Positions 7,661 through 16,402 of a stretch of 64,000 nt of DNA are shown here, piece by piece. Positions within the stretch are counted from its first letter, which is position 1, and each line of letters starts with the position of its first letter. This DNA comes from Sphaerospermopsis torques-reginae ITEP-024. Lineage in GTDB: Bacteria; Cyanobacteriota; Cyanobacteriia; Cyanobacteriales; Nostocaceae. The stretch lies in assembly GCF_019598945.1 (NCBI RefSeq), contig NZ_CP080598.1, positions 1,612,001-1,676,000 on the forward strand, given 5' to 3'. A program made the position numbers and the translations under genes. The notes beneath the pieces are model-generated. The model had not been told where the DNA came from. It saw nothing but the letters and a program-made list of their open reading frames with translations, and did not search any database.

Positions 7661-8032
7661 AATCCTTAAATCCTGGACATCCTGATTCTTACAAATTGAT
7701 AAAATCAATAATCAGATAACGTGCGATCGCCCCTAAATCAATATTCATAAACCAGCATCTTTTTTACTGAGCATCATTATAAATAACCTGAGTAAAATTA
7801 TACTAAACCTAACCTATCTAAACAAGTATTTGTTAAGTGTATTTACATTGAACAGGATAATTTTGATAACATATTTTTCCCACCCGCTCAAATCACAACT
7901 TTCTTAAATCCTGTAAATCCTTAAATCCTGGAAATCCTGATTCAGACAATCTGCATTTATCTGCGTTTATTTGCGTTTATCTGCGTTCTTATCCTGTAAA
8001 TCCTCAAATCCGGGAAATCCTGATTCAGACAA
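7661..8032 (+). repeat. ~350-bp dispersed repeat, copy 2
   Basis: Direct repeat of 6130-6478 with scattered substitutions and small indels. The ATCTGCGTTT and ATCCTG arrays at the right end differ in copy number. Together with copy 1 it brackets about 1.2 kb with the orphan antitoxin and the HigBA-like pair. No gene is seen in 7566-8097. Confidence 0.85.
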
Positions 8033-8097
8033 TAATTTTGATTTGTAATAATTACTAAAATATTACTTTACATGGCCGCTAAATCTCAGCAATCAGA

Positions 8098-8136
8098 CAA
8101 AAAAAGCGGGCTAACCGCTAATGCTTGGTTAACCCG
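8098..8136 (-). terminator. intrinsic terminator after ycf35
   Basis: On the minus strand CGGGTTAACC pairs with GGTTAGCCCG (one G-U), loop about a dozen bases, followed by a run of T residues (plus-strand A's at 8099-8105). It lies about 30 nt after the stop codon of the DUF1257 gene. Confidence 0.75.
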
Positions 8137-8165
8137 TTCAGCTTTGGGAACGCGCAGAGAAATTC

Positions 8166-8516
8166 TTATTGCAACACCAACTTAACGTTAGCGTTTTGCA
8201 GGCCGCGCTGTTTTACTTCAGCCAAAGTTTTGTTAACGGCGTATTTTTGGTTAATGGAGTTGATCAACTCGGTTTGGTTGTGCTTCTTAGCAACGCCCCA
8301 CAAATCAGCGATTAAATCAAAAGAACCATCGCTATTGCGAGACCAACCTAAATCGTACTCGCCTTCCAAAACAGCAACGATGTCGGAACGAACACGCTGA
8401 CCGTTATAACCACGAACATCAGCTTCAGTCTTTACGCTAATACCTAAGTCGCGCAAAGAAGCTTTGAGGATTTCGGCATCGGTGATCTTGGTACGCAGAG
8501 TGCTAAAGTGAGACAT
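8166..8516 (-). CDS. ycf35: DUF1257 protein, Ycf35 family
   Basis: The protein (116 aa) begins MSHFSTLRTKITDAEIL and continues with LRDLGISVKTEADVRGYNGQ. Both segments are characteristic of DUF1257, which includes the plastid-encoded Ycf35 of algae and cyanobacterial homologues. The biochemical role is unknown. I chose ATG 8516 because MSHF is the conserved N-terminus and a purine-rich GGAGGAAA lies just upstream; an in-frame ATG at 8558 would add a non-conserved leader. It follows ycf46 on the same strand after a 160-bp gap with hairpins, and ends at a strong terminator. Confidence 0.88.
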   Translation of the reverse strand: MSHFSTLRTKITDAEILKASLRDLGISVKTEADVRGYNGQRVRSDIVAVLEGEYDLGWSRNSDGSFDLIADLWGVAKKHNQTELINSINQKYAVNKTLAEVKQRGLQNANVKLVLQ

Positions 8517-8571
8517 TTGGGTTTCCTCCAATGAGAAGATTGATGAGAAAAACGACAACGGTTTCTTTATT

Positions 8572-8665
8572 CAGCGAAGCCGCATTAATTTGGGATTAAT
8601 TGGGAAGCGGCTTTTTTTTCGTAACCTGTTAGCTTTGTGGGCTAACCTTTCCCCTCTGGCATACA
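8572..8665. promoter_or_regulatory. hairpin cluster between ycf46 and ycf35
   Basis: AGCCGC and GCGGCT flank ~17 bases and are followed on the plus strand by eight T's (to about 8619), giving a terminator shape pointing rightward although no plus-strand gene ends here. Further hairpins on the minus-strand transcript are GTTAGC/GCTAAC (8627-8646) and CTTTCC...CTCTG/CAGAG (8649-8675) directly after the ycf46 stop. These could be processing or attenuation structures between the two genes. Confidence 0.5.
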
Positions 8666-8676
8666 GAGGAAAGCTT

Positions 8677-10188
8677 TTAGAACTCCATCCGCTGATATTC
8701 AGCGACAGAGGAAGCTGCTGGTCTAGCTCGCTGTCTGGCCCAGTCTCTTAAAGCTGTGACCTGTTCTTGCATCGTTCTTGACAGCGGCAAAGTTGCCTTG
8801 AGCGCAGCAATAATATCTAATTGGGTGAACTCCCGATCTTGGGCAAAAGCTTCATACATCGCCGCAATGATCGCCTGTTCTATTTCTGCCCCTGAAAAAC
8901 CATCGGACATTTTTGCTAGTTGTTCTAAATCAAATCTAGCAATATCTTCCCGTCTTTTAGTCAGGTGAATGTTGAAGATATCCTGACGTTCTTCTGGTGT
9001 GGGCAGATCCACAAAGAAAATTTCATCAAAGCGACCTTTTCTTAAAAACTCACCTGGTAAACGTTCTACCCGGTTCGCAGTCGCCATTACAAATACTGGA
9101 GATTTCTTTTCCTGCATCCAGGTGAGGAAAGAACCAAAAATCCTGCTTGATGTCCCCCCATCGGAATCACCAGAACCAGCACTACCCGCAAAAGATTTAT
9201 CCAACTCGTCGATAAAAAGAATCGTTGGGGAAATTGATTCTGCTGTTTTCAGGGCATTTCGCAGATTTGCTTCACTCCGACCCACCATTGAGCCATCGTA
9301 AACTCGCCCCATATCTAAACGCAAGATTGGTAAACCCCACAAACGGGAGGTAGTCTTGGCTATCAGTGACTTTCCACAACCAGGAACACCTAAAATTAAC
9401 ATCCCTTTCGGTTGCGGCAAACCATACTCTCTAGCTCTTTCTGTGAAAGCGTTGGAGCGTTGTTTGAGCCACTTTTTCAACTCCTCTAAACCGCCTACAG
9501 CTTCAATAGTTTCATCTTCTTCGATGTACTCTAAAATACCGTTACGGCGTATGAGTTGTTTCTTTTCTGATAAAACTATATCAACTTCATCTTCCGTCAA
9601 CCGCCCCGTTGTTACCTGAGCCTTACGATATACTTTCTCAGTTTCATCTTTAGTTAGACCTAAAGCTGCTCTCAGAAGTTTTTCTCTAGCCTCGGTAGTC
9701 AACCGTCGTCCACGATGCTGCTCTTGATGTTGAGTTAAAACTTTATTCAACTCAGACATATCCGGCAGTTGGAAGTCAATAACAACAACTTCTTTTTCTA
9801 GTTCTATTGGTACTTGTTGCACTGGAGACATCAAAATGATGTTCTTTTGCATTCCTTTAAAACTAGCGATCGCATCCCGAAGCGATCTAGTTGTTGCCGG
9901 AGCATCAATAAAAGGATGTAAATCTTTAAGAATAAATATACCGGGTTCTTTCTGTCTAATGATCCACTCAATCGCCGCCTCTGGAGAAACGGTATTGTGT
10001 TGAGTTGTACTCCGGGGTTGACCGTATTCCACAATGCCGTGAGTTACTGTCCAAACATAAACTCGACGTTGAGGCTTTAACAATTGAGAAATTGTGTAGA
10101 TTGCTTGCTCTGCCCGTTCTTCCTCGGAGGTCACAAGGTAGATTAAAGGGTATTGAGCTTGAATCAGTATGTTTAGCTCTTCTTTCAT
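8677..10188 (-). CDS. ycf46: AAA+ ATPase, Ycf46 family
   Basis: The protein (503 aa) has an N-terminal non-catalytic domain (residues 1-220) and an AAA+ module. The module shows Walker A GVPGCGKS (267-274), Walker B ILFIDELD (323-330), a sensor region MATANRVERLP and an arginine-finger region RKGRFDE. It matches Ycf46, encoded in some algal plastids and in cyanobacteria. The Synechocystis homologue has been linked to regulation of inorganic carbon use. ATG 10188 gives MKEELNILIQAQYPLIYL, the conserved start; an upstream start at 10227 adds 13 unlikely residues. It sits 100 nt after a small RHH protein gene and before ycf35. Confidence 0.9.
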   Translation of the reverse strand: MKEELNILIQAQYPLIYLVTSEEERAEQAIYTISQLLKPQRRVYVWTVTHGIVEYGQPRSTTQHNTVSPEAAIEWIIRQKEPGIFILKDLHPFIDAPATTRSLRDAIASFKGMQKNIILMSPVQQVPIELEKEVVVIDFQLPDMSELNKVLTQHQEQHRGRRLTTEAREKLLRAALGLTKDETEKVYRKAQVTTGRLTEDEVDIVLSEKKQLIRRNGILEYIEEDETIEAVGGLEELKKWLKQRSNAFTERAREYGLPQPKGMLILGVPGCGKSLIAKTTSRLWGLPILRLDMGRVYDGSMVGRSEANLRNALKTAESISPTILFIDELDKSFAGSAGSGDSDGGTSSRIFGSFLTWMQEKKSPVFVMATANRVERLPGEFLRKGRFDEIFFVDLPTPEERQDIFNIHLTKRREDIARFDLEQLAKMSDGFSGAEIEQAIIAAMYEAFAQDREFTQLDIIAALKATLPLSRTMQEQVTALRDWARQRARPAASSVAEYQRMEF

Positions 10189-10287
10189 ATCTATCGACCT
10201 ACTTGAGACCTTATAGAGACAGTACAATCATCGCCGTTGGTCAGAACAACCAAATCTATTATTAATTCATCCATTCATAATTCCTAA

Positions 10288-10635
10288 CTAGCAAGGGACT
10301 AATTCTTCCTCACCCTTGGGATGGGTTTCATCTTCTTCCATTTCCTCAATGGATAGATGTTCTTGACCAATTAGTCCTGGCTGATTACCCAAAGCTACTA
10401 ATTCCCCGTTACGTATAACCAGTGAACTTTCACAGGTGGGACAGGAATAAACTCTGTGAGTTCTGCCGTAAGAAGACTCTTCCAATTCTTCAACTAATTC
10501 TGAGTTAGTCAGGTAGAAATTGAGCGCCCGTTCTGCAAGGTCTGACATCGGTTCTGAGTCTACTGCGGAACGAATTTTTAGCCTTCTATGTAATTCCGGC
10601 GATAAATACAACGTTACCTTTTGCTTAGTTTGCAT
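10288..10635 (-). CDS. ribbon-helix-helix protein with CxxC zinc-ribbon-like segment
   Basis: The protein (115 aa) has an N-terminal CopG/RHH-like DNA-binding segment (KVTLYLSPELHRRLKIRSAVD, residues 5-25, then PMSDLAERALNFYL). A single CPTC motif (69-72) follows in SCPTCESSLV. The C-terminus is acidic and ends VPC. It is the first gene of the minus-strand set RHH-ycf46-ycf35, an arrangement I recall from other cyanobacteria (the slr0373-slr0374 type locus). It is a plausible transcriptional regulator of the set. Whether it binds zinc is uncertain because only one CxxC pair is present. Confidence 0.75.
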   Translation of the reverse strand: MQTKQKVTLYLSPELHRRLKIRSAVDSEPMSDLAERALNFYLTNSELVEELEESSYGRTHRVYSCPTCESSLVIRNGELVALGNQPGLIGQEHLSIEEMEEDETHPKGEEELVPC

Positions 10636-10766
10636 ATGACTATTTAACGGTCTTACCCGGGTATGTATATCACTCTATCTGTTCTTTTCTTGGTTGTCAA
10701 TATGGTAAGCCGTTTTAACGCCAATATTGTTACATTTCGCAATATAACTAGGTTGACTAGGATTTT

Positions 10767-10815
10767 GTCTGAATCAGGATGTCCAGGATTTCAGGATTTT
10801 CAGGATTTTTGTGGG
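10767..10815 (-). repeat. ATCCTG-type dispersed repeat
   Basis: CTGAATCAGGATGTCCAGG followed by ATTTCAGGATTTTCAGGATTTTTG, in the same orientation as 4228-4300. It lies in the 330-bp divergent gap between the RHH gene and the dynamin-like gene. The rest of this gap shows nothing recognisable. Confidence 0.8.
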
Positions 10816-10965
10816 GATTTTGATGATTTTGTCTAAATATGTTTGACAAAGAGTACATACCGCTTTATGATAATCTGGTGAAAATATTATCTGCCGCCGT
10901 TTAGCTTCGTCCTGTGCCGTTTTAAGATTATTGTTGACGGTGATGCTTTCTAATATCTTTAATTT

Positions 10966-13530
10966 ATGTCTAACAACCTTTTACAGCCTGATTCGGATGC
11001 ACTACACCAGTCTGCTATTGATGTGATTACCCATGTCGGTAATGTGATGTCAGAAGGTTGTGCAATATTGAGAGAACATGATCAGTTGCTGGCTGAAAAT
11101 CAAGGTGAGCATCGGTTGAATGCTGAGATTAAGGATATTGAAGAAGATATAGGGCGCGTCAATGAGAAATTGGAAAGGGTAAAGCGTAAAGAATTGACGA
11201 TGACGATTGTTGCACCAACCAGTGCGGGTAAGTCTACTATTATTAATGCGATCGCTGGACAGGATTTATTACCTAGTCGTAATGATGCAATGACGGTTTT
11301 ACCCACTGAGATTGTTTTTTCTCGTCAGGTAACTCATCCTAAGTTGCTTCTGGATAAGGCTTTGATGACGCTTTTGTTAGAGGTTTGGGGACAATTACAT
11401 CAGAAATTGCAACAAATTGGTTTAAAAGAAGCTATTGAACAAGCTACTAAAAATGATTTTCCCCGCGAGAATGTAATTAAGGAAATTTTAAATAGTAGTT
11501 CTGTTTCTTTTCAATCTGAGGTTGAAGAATCAAATACTATTCAAGCTGAATTAATCAGAATAAATGATCTTCTGCGGTTGTGCGGTATTTTTGGTATAGC
11601 TACAGATTTTTTGTCTTCTTTATCTGAAATTCCTCGGATTGAAGTTCCTTTTCCGCGACAATTATCATCTCTAAAAAATTCGGATTTAGGGACTTTAGCA
11701 CTGGTGGATACGCCTGGAGTTAGTGAAGATAAGTCTTTAAATTTAGTGAATGTTGTTAAGGAGCGACTAAAGGTGAGTTCTCTGGTTTTGGTAGTGGTGG
11801 ACTATACCAAAATTGGACAAACAGATCCAGCAAAAGTCAAAAAGTTGGTGGATGAAATTGCTGAGGTTAAGGGACGCGATCGCATTTATATTATTGTTAA
11901 TAAAATTGATGCTCGTGATCTGAATAATACTAATGATTTAACTACGGAACAAATTTTTGATTTAGTTAAAACTAAATATGAAATTGATAATCCTGAAAAT
12001 CGCGTTTTTGAAATGTCGGCTGTTGAAGCATTTTTAGCAACTAATTTTCAGCGTGAACGAGAGATTTATACGCTAATAGAATTACGGGAAAGGACGAGTT
12101 TTGAGGCTCTTGGACAAAAATATTATGCAAAGTCTTGGAAAACTAAAAAAACGACTGTTGAGTTAGAAGAAATGCAGAAAGCGGCTGATGAGTTTTTGCA
12201 AGATTCTGGATTTGTGGGATTTATAGATAAGGCGATCGCACCTCTAGTACCTAGCATTAAGGATGCGTTAAAAGATATTAGTCAGATATTTACTTCTTTT
12301 CTATCTTGTCTCAGCAAGCTGAAGGGAATACTTGAGCAAGATATTCAACAGTTAGAGATTGAGATTAATCAATTAGAAATAGATTTGAGTGAAGCGATAT
12401 CAATTTGCAAAAAAAATGAATGCAAAGAAGAAATAATATCTTCTTTCATGGATATATTTAATCAAGAAATTATTTCTGTTCTTGATAGAGAAAGAAATAT
12501 AGTGCTAGATAAATTTAATCGTGAGTTAGATGATGTATGGGAAGGTTTACTTTTACTTGAACCATCAGGAATTAATAGAGAATCATCTCGTTATTATAAT
12601 GTATCTAGAGCAAGAGAAATTACAAATTTTCTCAAAGATGCTTATCAAATCATTGATAAAAATTATCGGCAAATAACACTTAATTTAAAACAAAAGCTAT
12701 TAACTCAATTAAATATTCAAATCAATTATTATTACAAATCAATTTTTAATCAAGACGAAAATATTTTTTTTAATAAATTTATTGAGCGGATAAATTCTCA
12801 TGATTATTCAACCTATATTAATAATTTGCAGAAGGAAATAACCGAACGACTAGATTTTAAGCTGTATGACTTGAATGGTTGTGAAAAAGTATTATGTGAA
12901 GACGAGTCTACAGCAATTCGGAAAGGAAAAGCAATGTTAATTTTGGAAGACCAGTTATTACCATATTGGATGGGAAAACCCATAGAGTGGTTCTACAGTG
13001 CAACAAGAGACTCTTCTAATTACAGACATTTCTCCTGTAGTTCATCTATACCTTGTCGTCTTGAATTTGTTGTGCATAAATCGCATGGAAGCGATTATAT
13101 TGAAGAAATAATTAAAACCGGAATCGAGATTTCTTACAACCGTCCTTATTATACATTCTACACTGGAGCTAGTGATGAGCTATCTGAAGCAACTAGCTAC
13201 TATGTCACGAAGAAAGGAATTATTCGTTACATTGAACAATTCTTTACTCATTATGAAAAATATGGTGGAAAAGATTTCTTAGAGCCATGTGTAGATCGAG
13301 CAAAGAAAAATATTTGTACAAAAATACAAGCCTTATTCGCTGTAGATGTTGAAATATTTATTGAAGAACGAGATAAATTCCTCAAAAAATATGAAAATAA
13401 GTTACAACTCTGGATTAAAATATCCCAAAAAAAAGGAAATGATTACAGAATTTTAAAAAACAAGTATATTCAGATTTTAGAATTAATCTCTAATCTAGAA
13501 ATAAATTTAAAATATCAACAAGACTACTGA
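10966..13530 (+). CDS. dynamin-like GTPase, CrfC/RdcA (YjdA)-like
   Basis: The protein (854 aa) has a complete GTPase domain: G1 APTSAGKST (83-91), G2 region AMTVLPTE (108-115), G3 DTPG (248-251) and G4 NKID (312-315). The sequence around G1 and G2, with INAIAGQDLLPSRN, strongly resembles E. coli CrfC (YjdA, RdcA), a dynamin-family protein. Residues ~440-500 form a coiled coil. The C-terminal half is long, helical, AT-rich in DNA and not recognisable by eye. It is the first of five close, co-directional genes ending at 16247. It may act on membranes by GTP-driven assembly; the cyanobacterial role is unknown. Confidence 0.85.
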   Translation: MSNNLLQPDSDALHQSAIDVITHVGNVMSEGCAILREHDQLLAENQGEHRLNAEIKDIEEDIGRVNEKLERVKRKELTMTIVAPTSAGKSTIINAIAGQDLLPSRNDAMTVLPTEIVFSRQVTHPKLLLDKALMTLLLEVWGQLHQKLQQIGLKEAIEQATKNDFPRENVIKEILNSSSVSFQSEVEESNTIQAELIRINDLLRLCGIFGIATDFLSSLSEIPRIEVPFPRQLSSLKNSDLGTLALVDTPGVSEDKSLNLVNVVKERLKVSSLVLVVVDYTKIGQTDPAKVKKLVDEIAEVKGRDRIYIIVNKIDARDLNNTNDLTTEQIFDLVKTKYEIDNPENRVFEMSAVEAFLATNFQREREIYTLIELRERTSFEALGQKYYAKSWKTKKTTVELEEMQKAADEFLQDSGFVGFIDKAIAPLVPSIKDALKDISQIFTSFLSCLSKLKGILEQDIQQLEIEINQLEIDLSEAISICKKNECKEEIISSFMDIFNQEIISVLDRERNIVLDKFNRELDDVWEGLLLLEPSGINRESSRYYNVSRAREITNFLKDAYQIIDKNYRQITLNLKQKLLTQLNIQINYYYKSIFNQDENIFFNKFIERINSHDYSTYINNLQKEITERLDFKLYDLNGCEKVLCEDESTAIRKGKAMLILEDQLLPYWMGKPIEWFYSATRDSSNYRHFSCSSSIPCRLEFVVHKSHGSDYIEEIIKTGIEISYNRPYYTFYTGASDELSEATSYYVTKKGIIRYIEQFFTHYEKYGGKDFLEPCVDRAKKNICTKIQALFAVDVEIFIEERDKFLKKYENKLQLWIKISQKKGNDYRILKNKYIQILELISNLEINLKYQQDY

Positions 13531-13554
13531 AACAACATTAAATGAAAAACAAAA

Positions 13555-14538
13555 ATGTCACTTATTTACTTTAACGATCTTCAAAAAAAAATTCCTATCA
13601 TTACTGATAAAATACTCGTTGATTTGGTAAACTTAATCCAAGTCAATGACGATCTAATTAGTTTTCGCCAAAAGCAAGGATTATTTGAACAGTTCTTTGA
13701 TAACCTTACAGGCGCAGATCGAAACCGCGAACTTGCTATAGATAAAAATGTCAATGTAGCAATGCAATCTCTACACAGTTGGGTGTTAGATATTGCTAAT
13801 AATTTGAATGTTAGTAATAATGCAATTATCACCATTGAAGAAAAATTAATAGAAACTCGTCAAGCAATCCGCAACCAGCGACAGGACATTAATTTACTTA
13901 CAGATATTGTCGATCAATTGAAACACAGAGTTGACGATCACGAACATCGGATTCTGGAATTAGAACAGCGAGTTTATAGAACAGAAGTTGATGTTAAAAT
14001 TGGAAAGGCGATCGCAGCATGGCAGTCAAAAGAGACATATCAAGGATTTCATTGGGCGATTCAAGTTGCTTTTGTCACCCGTGAAATAGTAGATTATGCG
14101 CTGGGTGATTACGAACGATTCATCACCAAAGGTAAAGACAGCCAACTGCGTCAGAGTATAAGCAATAGAATACTTGTAATACTTGCAGCGGACAACACAA
14201 TCCCCGATCACCATTTTCCATTAACCAACCTCCTCAACTTGTCATATAGCGAAACATCTCCAGATAATCAAAAATATAATCAAAAACTTGCAGCTTATTT
14301 GCTAGAAGTAGAATCTATTTCCGAACAAAGACTAGGGAAAACGCCCTATTTGTTCACCCTTGGTAAAACCCTAGAATTAGCCACACAACAGCAGCACCAA
14401 GACCCAGCAAAAGCCGCATTTGAATTATGCCGTAAATACCCTAATGTTATGATTTATCCGGCAACCAGCAAAAGAGAATTTGTGGAACGCATCGTCAATG
14501 AAACGGCAAACGATAGGTTAAATTTGATAATATTATAG
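13555..14538 (+). CDS. RdcB (YjcZ)-like coiled-coil partner of the dynamin-like GTPase
   Basis: The protein (327 aa) starts 24 nt after the GTPase gene. Its N-terminal third, with FDNLTGADRNRELAI, LHSWVLDIANNLNVSNNAI and ETRQAI, resembles E. coli YjcZ (RdcB), which is encoded next to CrfC/RdcA and affects diguanylate cyclase activity there. A coiled coil runs from about residue 95 to 145 (QRQDINLLTDIVDQLKHRVD). The C-terminal half is helical with no known motif. Conservation of the two-gene order across distant phyla supports a physical partnership. The assignment comes from remembered sequence similarity, not a search. Confidence 0.65.
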   Translation: MSLIYFNDLQKKIPIITDKILVDLVNLIQVNDDLISFRQKQGLFEQFFDNLTGADRNRELAIDKNVNVAMQSLHSWVLDIANNLNVSNNAIITIEEKLIETRQAIRNQRQDINLLTDIVDQLKHRVDDHEHRILELEQRVYRTEVDVKIGKAIAAWQSKETYQGFHWAIQVAFVTREIVDYALGDYERFITKGKDSQLRQSISNRILVILAADNTIPDHHFPLTNLLNLSYSETSPDNQKYNQKLAAYLLEVESISEQRLGKTPYLFTLGKTLELATQQQHQDPAKAAFELCRKYPNVMIYPATSKREFVERIVNETANDRLNLIIL

Positions 14539-14547
14539 GAAAGAATA

Positions 14548-14967
14548 ATGTCTAAAAGAGATGATTTACATTTTCCTTTACGCCGTACTCTTGAAAAAGA
14601 TGGATGGATAATTACCAGTGATCCCTTAATCTTAGTGCTTGGACAAACACTCTTAAAAGCTGATTTAGGAGCAGAAAAACTATTCACAGCCGAAAAAGAA
14701 GGGCGTAAAATAGCTGTTGAGATCAAAGATTTTGATGCTCCTTCGGTAATCAGTGAACTGGAGAAAACAATGGGACAACTTCAACTTTATCAATGGGCAT
14801 TGGAAGAACAAGAACCAGAGCGTCAATTGTTTTTGGCTATAAGTCAAACAGTGTATATTTCACAATTTCAAAGACCAATTTTTCAGATTGCAATCGGGCG
14901 CAATAAAATTAATTTATTAATCTATTCCCCAGATCAGGAGGTAATTGTCAAATGGATAACTCACTAA
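14548..14967 (+). CDS. xisH: XisH-like protein (fdxN element excision controlling factor family)
   Basis: The protein (139 aa) matches XisH, defined in Anabaena by its requirement for fdxN element excision together with xisF and xisI. Its fold is PD-(D/E)XK: Asp39 in LLKADLGAEKLF, then Glu58-Ile-Lys60 in IAVEIKDF. A glycine-glutamine helix (TMGQLQLYQWAL) follows. It begins 9 nt after the RdcB-like gene, with AGGAA just upstream of its ATG, and overlaps xisI by 16 nt. XisH/XisI pairs are present in many copies in cyanobacteria and most are not next to the fdxN element, so a role in DNA rearrangement here is unproven. Confidence 0.9.
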   Translation: MSKRDDLHFPLRRTLEKDGWIITSDPLILVLGQTLLKADLGAEKLFTAEKEGRKIAVEIKDFDAPSVISELEKTMGQLQLYQWALEEQEPERQLFLAISQTVYISQFQRPIFQIAIGRNKINLLIYSPDQEVIVKWITH

Positions 14968-15284
14968 AGTATGTAGACATCCTCAAAAAAACAGTACAGG
15001 ATGCCACAATTGATCAACCTAGTCTGCAAGCAATCAAACTTTATCCAGTTTGTGATGCTGAGTCTGGACATTTTGTAGTTCTTGCCACAGGTCGGGATAA
15101 ACATCGTTGGATGGATAATGTCATATTTCATGCGCGACTCATTGAAGAAGATAACTGTAATCCCCAAATAATCATCGAAGAAGATAACTTTGAAGAAGGA
15201 TTAGTTAATACACTCATCGAAGCAGGAATTAAAAAGGAAGATATCGTTACTAGTTGGCAACAAGCAATTACCAATAATAAATAA
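14952..15284 (+). CDS. xisI: XisI-like protein (fdxN element excision controlling factor family)
   Basis: The protein (110 aa) is a typical XisI: an N-terminal helix (DILKKTVQDAT), then QAIKLYPVCDAESGHFVVL, DKHRWMDNVIFHARL with the conserved W-R-like core, and the C-terminal GIKKEDIVTSW. It starts inside the end of xisH, so the two are translationally coupled. XisI is thought to work with XisH; the biochemical activity is unknown. A patatin-like gene follows after 12 nt. Confidence 0.9.
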   Translation: MDNSLKYVDILKKTVQDATIDQPSLQAIKLYPVCDAESGHFVVLATGRDKHRWMDNVIFHARLIEEDNCNPQIIIEEDNFEEGLVNTLIEAGIKKEDIVTSWQQAITNNK

Positions 15285-15296
15285 TGTAATTTTTAC

Positions 15297-16247
15297 ATGA
15301 AAGAAACAAAAATCGGATTAGTATTAGCAGGTGGTGGTGCTAAAGGCGCGTACCAATCAGGTGTGGTCAAATACCTAGCAGAAATTGACTTTGCTCCTAA
15401 TATAATTGCAGGTACAAGTATTGGTGCGCTCAATGGTGCGATCATCGCCTCTCATACATCATTTAAACAATCAAGCGATCGCCTGTGGCAACTATGGAGA
15501 GAACTAGGTGAAGCCAAAATTATCAACTGGCAGTTAGTTAAATATCCACTGCAATCCTTGGCACAATATTTACATTTCTCACAGGAAGACGCATCTTTGT
15601 GTGATCCCAACCCACTGGATAAATTTTTACGCTACGCAATCAATACCCAACAACTGCGAGTAGGAATCGAACTATGGGTAGCTGCATTTCCTTCAACACA
15701 CAATTTTCTACCATCTTCACACAAAGCAGGTCAAATTGTCCCCACCATCGGCAACGCTATAACCTCCTTTGTTGGGCAACCCGCCGAATATATTCATATC
15801 CAATCAGCTAAAAGCGATGAAGAAATTTATCAAACATTACTTGCTAGTGCTGCTATTCCCTTAGCCTTTAAATCGCGCAAGATTGATGACAAGCATTATG
15901 TAGATGGTTGGTTAGGTGATAATGTTCCTCTCCAAGCCCTAGCAAATCGCGGTTGTAGCCATGCGATCATCATTCATTTAGGCAATGGTGAACTTTGGAA
16001 TCGTCATGATTTTCCTAATCAAACAATAATTGAAATTCGCCCAACAGAAGATATGGGAAGTCTCGACAAATTACTAGATTTCAGTCCTGAACGGATTCAA
16101 CTCTTGCAACAAAGGGGTTATCAAGATGCTAAACGCATTCTCGAACCAATTTTACAAACACTGATAATCGAGCGATCGCGCCAAGAAAGTTTTGCGCGGC
16201 TTCAGGAAATGTCAAAGCGATTAAGAGACGATCCACCAATATATTAA
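15297..16247 (+). CDS. patatin-like phospholipase
   Basis: The protein (316 aa) has the full patatin signature: oxyanion hole GGGAKG (12-17), nucleophile elbow G-T-S-I-G with Ser41, and the catalytic Asp203 in DGWLGDN. Patatins are Ser-Asp dyad lipid acyl hydrolases that act on membrane phospholipids or galactolipids. No signal peptide or TM segment is seen, so it is probably cytoplasmic and membrane-associating. It is the last gene of the compact set beginning with a dynamin-like GTPase. An AT-rich gap follows. A housekeeping lipid role and a membrane-damaging effector role are both possible. Confidence 0.88.
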   Translation: MKETKIGLVLAGGGAKGAYQSGVVKYLAEIDFAPNIIAGTSIGALNGAIIASHTSFKQSSDRLWQLWRELGEAKIINWQLVKYPLQSLAQYLHFSQEDASLCDPNPLDKFLRYAINTQQLRVGIELWVAAFPSTHNFLPSSHKAGQIVPTIGNAITSFVGQPAEYIHIQSAKSDEEIYQTLLASAAIPLAFKSRKIDDKHYVDGWLGDNVPLQALANRGCSHAIIIHLGNGELWNRHDFPNQTIIEIRPTEDMGSLDKLLDFSPERIQLLQQRGYQDAKRILEPILQTLIIERSRQESFARLQEMSKRLRDDPPIY

Positions 16248-16402
16248 TTAAAACTGAATGATAAAATATTTAGTACAAACCAAAATGATTTCATTTTAGA
16301 TTTCAGTACCGAATTTAGGTGTTATTAGCGGTCTATCACACAAAACCCCTAGATTCCAAAACCATATATTCCCATAAACACAATAAAATATCAAATTTGA
16401 GA

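Noticed and set aside
8125-8400. 91-residue plus-strand frame opposite ycf35
   Set aside because: It is antisense to a conserved gene and lacks any family features.
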